From assembly GCF_001578935.1 (NCBI RefSeq), contig NZ_KQ969522.1:97003-161002 (forward strand): a DNA stretch of 64,000 nucleotides. The letters are read 5' to 3'. This DNA is from Streptococcus oralis. GTDB lineage: Bacteria > Bacillota > Bacilli > Lactobacillales > Streptococcaceae. How positions within the stretch are numbered: the first letter of the stretch is position 1; every line of letters begins with the position of its first letter. Shown in pieces: positions 54,925-64,000 of the stretch. The notes under the pieces are model-generated. The model worked only from the letters and a program-made list of their open reading frames with translations, made no database searches and had not been told where the DNA came from. Both the position numbers and the translations under genes were made by a program.

Positions 54925-55821
54925 TTATTTGGCTTTTAAAGCCGATAATATATGAGTTCTTATGTCCTCAACTCCATTAGGATTTGCTGGTAGGAAGATT
55001 GTATTATTACCCTCTTTGTCTGCAAAATTATTCAACGTATCTAAATACTGGTTCGTTAATAGGATAGACATGATTTGTTCTTCAGTTAGCTCAACATTGG
55101 CTCCCTTTAACTCTTGGATAGAATCAGCTAGTCCGTCAACAATTGCTTTACGCTGCTCTGCAATCCCTACACCATGTAGGCGATCTTTTTCTGCTTCTGC
55201 TTCAGCTGCGGTCACGATTTTAATCTTATCTGCTTCAGCAAGCTCTTGCGCCGCAACTCTCTTACGTTGAGCCGCATTAATTTCATTCATTGATTGTTTT
55301 ACTTCAGCATCAGGTTCAACCTTAGTAATCAGCGTTTTGACAATGATATACCCATACGTAGACATTTCTTCAGCCACTTGTTTTTGAACTTCTAAGGCGA
55401 TTTCATCCTTCTTCTCAAACAACTCATCTAGGGTTAGCTTTGGTACAGATGAACGCAAAGCATCTTCAATATAGGATTTAATTTGGGCTTCTGGACGCAT
55501 CAATTTATAATAGGCATCTGTGACATTGTTTTCATTTACTCGATACTGAGTTGCCACATTCATCGTTACAAATACATTATCTTGCGTCTTTGTCTCTACA
55601 ACAATCTCACTTTGCAACAAGCGTAGTTGAACTCTTGCCGCAATCCTATCAATCCCAAAAGGAGCTCGTAAATGAATACCACTATTGCTCAATTTTTGGT
55701 ATTTACCAAAGCGTTCTATGATAGCGACAGATTGTTGTCGAACCACATACACAGAACTAACCATAATCACTGATGCAATCACCACTAAAAACAATAAAAC
55801 AAGTAAAATTTGTAAAAACAT
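54925..55821 (-). CDS. SPFH/Band 7 family membrane protein
   Basis: A 298-residue stomatin-like protein. One N-terminal membrane helix (residues 3-25) is followed by the SPFH domain (about 27-185: VYVVRQQSVAIIERFGKY to LITKVEPD) and an Ala/Glu-rich coiled coil (185-235) that supports oligomers. Such proteins scaffold membrane microdomains and can regulate membrane proteases. GGGGGAGATTCCC precedes the ATG. It is a single-gene unit. Confidence 0.9.
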   Translation of the reverse strand: MFLQILLVLLFLVVIASVIMVSSVYVVRQQSVAIIERFGKYQKLSNSGIHLRAPFGIDRIAARVQLRLLQSEIVVETKTQDNVFVTMNVATQYRVNENNVTDAYYKLMRPEAQIKSYIEDALRSSVPKLTLDELFEKKDEIALEVQKQVAEEMSTYGYIIVKTLITKVEPDAEVKQSMNEINAAQRKRVAAQELAEADKIKIVTAAEAEAEKDRLHGVGIAEQRKAIVDGLADSIQELKGANVELTEEQIMSILLTNQYLDTLNNFADKEGNNTIFLPANPNGVEDIRTHILSALKAK

Positions 55822-55903
55822 GGGAATCTCCCCCTTTCGTCACCCTCATTATAGCACCATCATTACCATTACGCAAATAATATGATAATAATTTTATTTT
55901 AGC

Positions 55904-57154
55904 TTAAACTAGCATATTATACAACGTTTCGTTCCCATTCAAATTAATATAAGATGGGTCAAACTTTTCCATTCGATGAATCAATCCAGCATAATCATGC
56001 TTATTGGCAAGAGCAATCCCAATCAATACAGGGCCTGTCCCCTTGCTTGCTCGTTTGATATATTCAAAACGAGTGATGTCATCATTTGGCCCCAAAATGT
56101 CATTTACAAACTCTCGTAGAGCTCCTGGACGTTGTGGGAAATTCACTACAAAGTAATGCTTGATTCCATCGTAAATCAAGGCACGTTCTTCCATCTCTGG
56201 CATACGGTTGATATCGTTATTTCCCCCAGAAATGATACAACAAATCGTCTTGCCTTTGATATAGTCTGATAAAACTTCCAAGGCTGCAACACTAGCAGCA
56301 CCTGCTGGTTCCGCTACAATACCTTGTTTGGAATAAAGATCAATCAAGGTTTCGGAAATCAATCCCTCGTCCACCCCAATCAGCGTTTCAACATTCTGAC
56401 GGGTTGCTTCATAGGTTAATTGTCCAACCTTTTGTACGGCTATCCCATCAGCGAATTTGTCAATCTCTTTGAGTTTAACTGGTCCTCCAGCTTCAAAGGC
56501 AGCTTTCATAGAGCGAGCACCATTAGCTTCTACCCCGATCACTTCAATAGTCGGGTTGGTTTCCTTAATATAAGTAGAAACACCGGCAATCAATCCGCCA
56601 CCGCCTACTGGTACAAGTACTGTATCAAAATCAATAGACTCTTTACGGGCTTCTTCAAGAATTTCATAGGCTACAGTCCCTTGACCAGCCTGAACATGCG
56701 CATCATCAAAAGGATCGATGAAGGTGCGGTTTTCTGTTAATGTAAATTCTTGTGCTGCCTTAGCAGAAGCATCAAAGGTATCCCCAACCAACTTGATTGT
56801 CACAAACTCTCCACCGAAAAAGCGAACCTGCCCAATCTTTTGTTGCGGTGTTGTAATAGGCATAAAGATGGTTGCAGGAATCTTCATCTCATTACAAGTA
56901 TAGGCGACACCTTGGGCATGATTTCCCGCAGAGGCACAGACTACACCACGTTCACGTTCTTCTTTTGATAGTTGAGAAATGGCATAATAGGCTCCACGAA
57001 TTTTAAAAGAGCGAACTCGTTGCGCATTCTCCTTTTTGAGATAAATCTTTGCTTGGTATTTTTCTGATAAATAATGATCATATTCTAGTGGTGTATCAAC
57101 TACTACACCACTCAAAACTTTGTGGGCTTTCACCACATCTTTTGCACTTAGCAT
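55904..57154 (-). CDS. ilvA: Threonine dehydratase (biosynthetic), IlvA
   Basis: A 416-residue PLP enzyme that turns threonine into 2-oxobutanoate, the first step of isoleucine synthesis. The PLP lysine is in RSFKIRGAYYA near residue 52 and the Gly-rich phosphate loop is in VPVGGGGLIAG near 190. A single ACT-like regulatory region (about 325-416, HYFVVNFPQRPGALREF) is present, shorter than in enteric enzymes and normal for Firmicutes. It follows ilvC, separated by a terminator, and is the last gene of the isoleucine-valine cluster. Confidence 0.95.
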   Translation of the reverse strand: MLSAKDVVKAHKVLSGVVVDTPLEYDHYLSEKYQAKIYLKKENAQRVRSFKIRGAYYAISQLSKEERERGVVCASAGNHAQGVAYTCNEMKIPATIFMPITTPQQKIGQVRFFGGEFVTIKLVGDTFDASAKAAQEFTLTENRTFIDPFDDAHVQAGQGTVAYEILEEARKESIDFDTVLVPVGGGGLIAGVSTYIKETNPTIEVIGVEANGARSMKAAFEAGGPVKLKEIDKFADGIAVQKVGQLTYEATRQNVETLIGVDEGLISETLIDLYSKQGIVAEPAGAASVAALEVLSDYIKGKTICCIISGGNNDINRMPEMEERALIYDGIKHYFVVNFPQRPGALREFVNDILGPNDDITRFEYIKRASKGTGPVLIGIALANKHDYAGLIHRMEKFDPSYINLNGNETLYNMLV

Positions 57155-57184
57155 TGTCTCCTCCTCAAATACTGTTTAAGATAA

Positions 57185-57213
57185 AAAGCGAGTTAGGTAC
57201 CCCCAACTCGCCT
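57185..57213 (-). terminator. Terminator between ilvC and ilvA
   Basis: GGCGAGTT and AACTCGC(T) form an 8-bp stem around a 10-base loop, followed by TTTTT on the minus strand. The structure could also act as a partial terminator lowering ilvA expression. Confidence 0.85.
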
Positions 57214-57233
57214 TCTGTCTCTCTTTACAAGAA

Positions 57234-58436
<1,203 letters not shown>

Positions 58437-58439
<3 letters not shown>

Positions 58440-58913
58440 GTCGCGGGTAAATCCAGTTGCACCCGTACGAGCGATATTTTTAATGCCGTATGGTCGAATG
58501 ACTCGTAACAAAGCTTCACTCTTTTCAGCATTTCCTGTCATCTGAATAGTGATGGAGCTTGGCGCCACATCAACTACCGTTGCACGGAAGGGTTGGATAA
58601 TAGCCAAGATTTCCGCACGCTTTTCAGCCGGTGCTGCAATCTTCACTAAGATAACTTCGCGCTCCAAGTGCGGTTTGTCTGTGATATCTCGAATGCGAAT
58701 CACATCAATCTGACGATTGAGTTGTTTAATGATTTGCTCTACTTCATCATGAGATGCTACATCAATAATGATGGTGATGCGAGATACATTGGGGTTCTCT
58801 GTCGCACCAACTGAGATACTCTCAATATTGACTTGACGACGAGAAAGGACACCTGTAAAGCGATTGAGGACTCCTGAACGATTTTGTAGTTTTGCTGTTA
58901 ACATTCTACGCAT
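58437..58913 (-). CDS. ilvN: Acetolactate synthase small subunit
   Basis: A 158-residue regulatory subunit. An N-terminal ACT domain (residues 3-76, LTAKLQNRSGVLNRFTGVLS) binds valine for feedback control, and the C-terminal half activates IlvB. Its start overlaps the ilvB stop by 8 bases, so the two subunits are made in step. Its stop codon lies in the end of a BOX element. Confidence 0.95.
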
Positions 58914-60606
58914 GGAACTTCACCCCCAACATCTCATGATTGCTCTTACCAGCTGGCACCATCGGTAAGACCTGTTCCTTACGAGAAATATCCACCTCGA
59001 TAAACATGGGCACATCTTCCAGAATGACTTCTAGATCCTTCTCTATCGTCTCTGGATTATCAAATTTATAGTTTTTGATGCCATAAGCCTGTGCCATCAG
59101 CTGGAAGTCAGGAAGGGTATCAAAGACTGACTCGGAAGTTCTACCCTCATAGAAAGATTCCTGCCACTGACGAACCATTCCTAGTGAGTGGTTATTCAAC
59201 ATAACAACCTTAATCGGCACCTTGTAGATGTTTAGGATTGCTAGCTCTTGGTTGGTCATTTGGAAACCACCATCACCGACAAAAAGGATGACTTCTTTTT
59301 CTGGATTGGCAATCTTGGCTCCGATAGCTGCAGGAACTCCGAACCCCATGGTACCCAAACCACCTGAAGTGACTAACTGACGTTCATTTTGGTAAGGATA
59401 ATACTGAGCTGTCCACATTTGATGCTGCCCTACGTCAGTGACAACAATGGCATCTCCATTCGTCAACTCACCAATGCGTTCAATAACGGCCTGAGGTTGA
59501 ACCACACGTTCTTTCTTATCATAAGAACGAACACGATTCTTGTCCTTGGTGACTTTTTCAATCCACTTTTCAGTATTGTTATGAACAGTTGGTTCTGCCA
59601 GTAGCATCTGCAAGGCTTTCTTAGCATCCCCCACTACAGGAATATCTGCACTGATAATCTTGCCAATCTCAGCTGGATCAACGTCGATATGAGCAACCTT
59701 AGCATTCTTCGCAAAGGTCTTAGGATTCCCAGTCAAGCGGTCATCGAAACGGCAACCGATACTAATCATAAAGTCCGCTTCAGTCATTGCAATGTTGGCC
59801 GCGAAAGAACCGTGCATTCCTCCCATTCCTAGGAAGAGCGGATGACTCGTTGCAATCGTACCTTGTCCTAAAAGACTGGTCACGACTGGAATTTGGTAGC
59901 GTTCTGCAAACTCATTGAGTTCTGTAGCTGCTTCTGCATAGCTAACCCCACCACCAGCTAACAAGACTGGCTTTTTAGCCTTAGACAATTGCTTCAAGAT
60001 TTTCTTGATTTGCATGTCATTCGGATCAAGCGTCGGTTGGTAACTTGGTAAATTCACCTCTGGTGAATAGATGAAATCTGTCTCTAAGGCAGATACATCC
60101 TTCGGCAAGTCAATGACAACTGGTCCTGGACGACCTGTAGTTGCGATATGGACAGCTTCCGTAATGATACGAGGGATATCAGCTGTCTCACGGACCTGGT
60201 AATTGTATTTGGTAATAGGCATGGTAATGCCCACGATATCCGCCTCCTGAAAGGCATCCTTTCCAATCCCAGCTCTTGCAACTTGGCCCGTAAAGACCAA
60301 AAGGGGAACGCTATCGCTCATGGCATCTGCAATCCCTGTAATGGCATTTGTTGCTCCCGGTCCACTCGTGACGACGGCAACGCCCAACTTTCCAGTTGAT
60401 TTGGCATATCCTTCAGCTTCGTGCAAACAACCTTGCTCATGGCGTCCCAAGATGTGGCGAATACCTTTAAAATTGTATATCGCATCATACAAAGGTAAGA
60501 CCGCACCACCAGGATAACCAAAAATGGTATCAATCCCTAAGTCCCGAAGTGTTCCCAAAACTAGGTCCGACCCCGTCTTAGGAGATTCTAAACTGATTTT
60601 CTCCAT
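58906..60606 (-). CDS. ilvB: Acetolactate synthase large subunit
   Basis: A 566-residue ThDP enzyme making acetolactate and acetohydroxybutyrate, the first shared step for valine, leucine and isoleucine. The ThDP Glu is in GRHEQGCLHEAEG near residue 60. FAD- and ThDP-binding regions follow, with the metal motif VGDGGFQMTNQEL. The start at 60606 follows AAAGGGGAAC. An extended reading from 60651 is less likely. It is the first gene of the ilvBNC operon and has a CodY-like box upstream. Confidence 0.95.
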   Translation of the reverse strand: MEKISLESPKTGSDLVLGTLRDLGIDTIFGYPGGAVLPLYDAIYNFKGIRHILGRHEQGCLHEAEGYAKSTGKLGVAVVTSGPGATNAITGIADAMSDSVPLLVFTGQVARAGIGKDAFQEADIVGITMPITKYNYQVRETADIPRIITEAVHIATTGRPGPVVIDLPKDVSALETDFIYSPEVNLPSYQPTLDPNDMQIKKILKQLSKAKKPVLLAGGGVSYAEAATELNEFAERYQIPVVTSLLGQGTIATSHPLFLGMGGMHGSFAANIAMTEADFMISIGCRFDDRLTGNPKTFAKNAKVAHIDVDPAEIGKIISADIPVVGDAKKALQMLLAEPTVHNNTEKWIEKVTKDKNRVRSYDKKERVVQPQAVIERIGELTNGDAIVVTDVGQHQMWTAQYYPYQNERQLVTSGGLGTMGFGVPAAIGAKIANPEKEVILFVGDGGFQMTNQELAILNIYKVPIKVVMLNNHSLGMVRQWQESFYEGRTSESVFDTLPDFQLMAQAYGIKNYKFDNPETIEKDLEVILEDVPMFIEVDISRKEQVLPMVPAGKSNHEMLGVKFHA

Positions 60607-60646
60607 TGTTCCCCTTTCTCTTCTCTTAAAAAAATAGCTTGTTACT

Positions 60647-60701
60647 ATCATACCATTTTTTCAAAAATTTTCAAGGTAAAAGAGTCAATTTTCTGAATTT
60701 T
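60647..60701 (-). promoter_or_regulatory. ilvB promoter with CodY-like box
   Basis: TTGAAA (60669-60674), 16-base spacer and TATGAT (60647-60652) with TGG before it as an extended -10. AAAATTCAGAAAATT (60687-60701) matches the CodY consensus AATTTTCWGAAAATT at 13 of 15 positions, just upstream of the -35. Confidence 0.65.
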
Positions 60702-60887
60702 CTATCTAGAAGTGTATTTATGAATCTTTCCCTCATTTTTATTAACTTTTCTACGGAATTAGGAACCTTTATTTACTTTAATTTATCAAATTAGAATATT
60801 TTCTTTCTGGATAAAATTAGTAACTCTTTCACTTAGCGATTAAATTCGTATACTATATTCAGCAAAAATGAATAGTTAAAGACAAAA

Positions 60888-60912
60888 AAGGAAGCCACTA
60901 AGTGACTTCCTT
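60888..60912 (-). terminator. Terminator after fusA
   Basis: AAGGAAGTCAC pairs with GTGGCTTCCTT apart from one G-T or mismatch position, with a 3-base loop, followed by TTTTGTC on the minus strand. Confidence 0.85.
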
Positions 60913-60928
60913 CTAGAGTGAGGACTGA

Positions 60929-63010
60929 TTAGTCTTCACCTTTGTTTTTCTTAATGATTTCTTCTTGTACTGACTTAGGTACATCTTCGTAGTGGTCAAA
61001 TACCATCATGAAGGTACCACGTCCTTGAGATGCAGAACGAAGAACTGTTGCATAACCGAACATTTCAGCAAGTGGAACGTAAGCACGAACAATTTGGCTG
61101 TTACCGTGTGCTTCCATACCATCAACACGTCCACGACGAGCAGTTACGTGTCCCATAACATCACCAAGGTTTTCTTCTGGAACAGTGATGGTTACAAGCA
61201 TCATTGGTTCAAGGATAGCTGGTTGTGCTGATTTAGCAGCTTCTTTAAGGGCAAGTGAAGCCGCGATCTTGAAGGCAGTTTCAGATGAGTCAACATCGTG
61301 GTATGAACCATCGTAAAGCTTAGCTTTCACGTCAACCATTGGGTAACCTGCAAGCACACCGTTAGCCATAGATTCTACCAAACCTTTTTCAACCGCTGGG
61401 ATAAATTCACGAGGAACCACACCACCGACGATTGCGTTTTCGAATTCGAATCCTTTACCTTCTTCGTTTGGAGTAAATTCAATCCATACATCACCGAATT
61501 GACCTTTACCACCAGACTGACGTTTGAAGAATCCACGTGCTTGAGTAGAAGCGCGGAAGGTTTCACGGTAAGATACTTGAGGAGCACCTACGTTTGCTTC
61601 AACTTTAAACTCACGACGCATACGGTCAACAAGGACGTCAAGGTGAAGCTCACCCATACCTGAGATAACTGTTTCACCAGTTTCAACGTTTGTTTCAACG
61701 CGGAATGTTGGATCTTCCTCAGCCAATTTTTGAAGGGCGATACCCATCTTATCTTGGTCAGCTTTAGATTTTGGCTCAACCATCAATTGGATAACTGGTT
61801 CTGGAACGTTGATTGACTCAAGGATGATTTTAGCTTTTTCATCTGTCAATGAGTCACCAGTTGTAGTATCTTTCAAACCAACGGCAGCAGCGATATCACC
61901 TGAGTAAACCGTGTCAATTTCTTGACGGCTGTTCGCGTGCATTTGAAGGATACGTCCGATACGTTCACGTTTACCTTTAGAAGTGTTCAATACGTAAGAA
62001 CCTGATTGAAGAACACCTGAGTATACACGGAAGAATGTCAAACGACCTACGAATGGGTCAGTCATGATCTTGAAGGCAAGAGCTGCGAATGGCTCTTCGT
62101 CAGATGCTGGACGAGTTTCTTCTTCATCTGTATCTGGGTTGATACCCTTGATCGCTGGGATATCAAGTGGGCTTGGAAGGTAATCGATAACCGCATCAAG
62201 CATCAATTGAACACCCTTGTTCTTGAAGGCAGAACCACACAATACTGGGAAGAATTCAACGTTGATAGTTGCTTTACGGATAGCAGCTTTCAATTCTTCG
62301 TTAGTGATTTCTTCACCTTCAAGGTATTTCATCATCAAGTCTTCATCAGTTTCAGCGACTGCTTCAACCAATTTTTCACGGTATTCTTGAGCTTGGTCAA
62401 GGTATTCAGCTGGAATATCTTCTTCAAGGATATCTGTACCAAGGTCGTTAGTATAGATTTCAGCTTTCATCTTGATCAAGTCGATGATACCGCGGAAGTC
62501 ATCTTCAGCACCGATTGGCAATTGGATTGGGTGTGCGTTTGCTTGAAGACGGTCGTGAAGTGTACTTACTGAGTAAAGGAAGTCAGCACCGATTTTGTCC
62601 ATTTTGTTGGCAAATACGATACGTGGAACTCCGTACTCAGTTGCTTGACGCCAAACTGTTTCAGTTTGAGGCTCAACACCTGATTGTGAGTCAAGAACAG
62701 TAACCGCACCGTCCAATACACGAAGAGAACGTTGTACTTCGATTGTAAAGTCCACGTGTCCTGGTGTGTCGATGATGTTTACGCGGTGGTTATTCCATTG
62801 AGCTGTTGTCGCAGCAGATGTGATAGTGATACCACGTTCTTGCTCTTGCTCCATCCAGTCCATTTGTGACGCACCTTCGTGAGTTTCACCGATTTTGTGG
62901 ATTTTACCAGTGTAGTAAAGAATACGCTCAGTAGTTGTTGTTTTACCGGCATCGACGTGAGCCATGATACCGATATTACGAGTTTTTTCAAGTGAAAATT
63001 CGCGTGCCAT
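60929..63010 (-). CDS. fusA: Translation elongation factor G
   Basis: A 693-residue GTPase that drives ribosomal translocation. G1 is [13 protein letters not shown]2 is near [11 protein letters not shown]3 is DTPGHVDFT and G4 is NKMDK, followed by domains II to V. The length is normal. It lies downstream of rpsL and rpsG, with its own extended -10 promoter and a hairpin in the gap, so it is at least partly expressed independently. Confidence 0.97.
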   Translation of the reverse strand: MAREFSLEKTRNIGIMAHVDAGKTTTTERILYYTGKIHKIGETHEGASQMDWMEQEQERGITITSAATTAQWNNHRVNIIDTPGHVDFTIEVQRSLRVLDGAVTVLDSQSGVEPQTETVWRQATEYGVPRIVFANKMDKIGADFLYSVSTLHDRLQANAHPIQLPIGAEDDFRGIIDLIKMKAEIYTNDLGTDILEEDIPAEYLDQAQEYREKLVEAVAETDEDLMMKYLEGEEITNEELKAAIRKATINVEFFPVLCGSAFKNKGVQLMLDAVIDYLPSPLDIPAIKGINPDTDEEETRPASDEEPFAALAFKIMTDPFVGRLTFFRVYSGVLQSGSYVLNTSKGKRERIGRILQMHANSRQEIDTVYSGDIAAAVGLKDTTTGDSLTDEKAKIILESINVPEPVIQLMVEPKSKADQDKMGIALQKLAEEDPTFRVETNVETGETVISGMGELHLDVLVDRMRREFKVEANVGAPQVSYRETFRASTQARGFFKRQSGGKGQFGDVWIEFTPNEEGKGFEFENAIVGGVVPREFIPAVEKGLVESMANGVLAGYPMVDVKAKLYDGSYHDVDSSETAFKIAASLALKEAAKSAQPAILEPMMLVTITVPEENLGDVMGHVTARRGRVDGMEAHGNSQIVRAYVPLAEMFGYATVLRSASQGRGTFMMVFDHYEDVPKSVQEEIIKKNKGED

Positions 63011-63047
63011 GAGGTTTGTTTCTCCTATTTATTTTAATTTCTATTCT

Positions 63048-63056
63048 ATTATAACA
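63048..63056 (-). promoter_or_regulatory. Extended -10 promoter of fusA
   Basis: TGTTATAAT on the minus strand, 38 bases before the fusA ATG, with no good -35. Confidence 0.55.
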
Positions 63057-63065
63057 CGATTTTAA

Positions 63066-63094
63066 TAAAAACGGATAGGCAGGACCTACCCGTT
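63066..63094 (-). terminator. Terminator between rpsG and fusA
   Basis: AACGGGTAGG and CCTATCCGTT pair with one mismatch around a 5-base loop, followed by TTTATT on the minus strand. It would end or weaken the rpsL-rpsG transcript. Confidence 0.7.
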
Positions 63095-63253
63095 CTCAAT
63101 GTTTTCATGCTATTGTTGGTTTCAACTTGTAGACAAGTGGAATTGAACTCGGGCTAAAAGCTCGGAAAATAGATAAGCTTTCCTAGAATCTTTGATTCTG
63201 CGTCAAGCTTCCTAATTTTCAGTCGCTTTTTTAACGCCCTTAGTATCTTATTC

Positions 63254-63724
63254 TTACCAACGGAAGTGTGCGAAGGCACGGTTAGCTTCAGCCATACGGT
63301 GAGTGTCTTCACGTTTCTTAACAGCTGCACCAGTGTTGTTTGCAGCATCCAAGATTTCTTTTGCAAGACGATCTTGCATTGTGTGTTCACCACGAAGGCG
63401 AGCGATGGTTACCAACCAACGAAGTCCAAGGGTTGTACGACGTTCTGGACGTACTTCAACTGGGACTTGGTAGTTAGATCCACCAACACGACGTGCACGT
63501 ACTTCAAGTACAGGCATGATGTTTTCCATAGCTGTTTCAAATACTTCAAGTGCATCGTTTCCAGTAGCTTCTTTGATTTGCTCAAAAGCACCGTAAACGA
63601 TTGAAGCAGCTGTACCACGTTTACCATCAAGCATAACGCGGTTGATAAGACGAGTAACTAGTTGTGAATTGTAAAGCGGATCTGGCAATACGTCACGCTT
63701 TGGAGCTCTATTTTTACGACTCAT
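63254..63724 (-). CDS. rpsG: 30S ribosomal protein S7
   Basis: A 156-residue primary 16S-binding protein of the small subunit ([20 protein letters not shown] start, closing [11 protein letters not shown]). The length and sequence are normal. It follows rpsL by 19 bases in the usual str operon order. Confidence 0.98.
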
Positions 63725-63743
63725 TTCTCTTTATCCCCTTTCC

Positions 63744-64000
<257 letters not shown>

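Overview
The window is chromosomal DNA of a mitis-group Streptococcus (S. mitis / S. oralis / S. pneumoniae relatives). The evidence is pneumococcal-type DexB, PBP2x, ClpL, LuxS and GlnHPQ proteins, a YSIRK/LPXTG surface protein, a pneumococcal-style BOX element, and CtsR- and CodY-like sites. Most genes lie on the minus strand. No tRNA, rRNA operon, CRISPR array or insertion sequence was recognised.

Layout. (1) 1-7250: a minus-strand defence operon in the order half-size HsdS, HsdR, a small D-ExK nuclease, a DEAH helicase, then the start of a full HsdS at the window edge. The nuclease-helicase pair resembles Hachiman (HamA/HamB) and sits inside the type I restriction operon. (2) 7285-11002: an AraC-type regulator and three Rossmann-fold oxidoreductases that share near-identical upstream boxes. 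(3) 11054-12861: yjdF under a yjdF-type riboswitch, then a MarR/DUF1304 pair behind a perfect 39-bp palindrome. (4) 12873-15923: a three-gene TrpX-type ABC transporter behind a leader peptide rich in Phe and Tyr and a chain of mutually exclusive RNA hairpins ending in a terminator. (5) 16203-20736: the cell-wall/division cluster rsmH-ftsL-pbp2X-mraY. (6) 20821-22552: an XRE regulator with paired operators and three small membrane proteins, one of which appears to start at ATA. (7) 22666-32299: a type VIIb LXG toxin locus, described below. (8) 32431-37413: glutathione peroxidase and a wall-anchored alpha-L-fucosidase. (9) 37444-43788: dexB, a DUF1846 protein, luxS, clpL and a 29-codon ORF in the clpL leader. 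(10) 43839-50117: pflB, dinB, a TetR locus and uppP. (11) 50177-64000: DUF2207, glnHP/glnQ, a band-7 protein, ilvBNC and ilvA, fusA, rpsG and a partial rpsL.

The most unusual region is the LXG locus. Two small LXG-partner proteins precede a TelC-like toxin whose LXG targeting domain is cut from the rest by a 5-bp tandem duplication. Downstream, a unit of about 1.08 kb (a toxin C-terminal module without a secretion domain plus a TipC-like immunity gene) is repeated five times, followed by two extra immunity genes. There are eight immunity genes in all, one frameshifted. Toxin tips fall into three alternating sequence classes and immunity proteins vary only in their central part, which points to a recombining cassette store.

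The second notable region is the ABC-transporter leader. A 19-residue peptide ending FYFSYFR is followed at once by six RNA segments that pair 1:2, 2:3, 3:A, A:B, B:C and C:D. This layout predicts read-through when aromatic amino acids are scarce and termination when they are plentiful.
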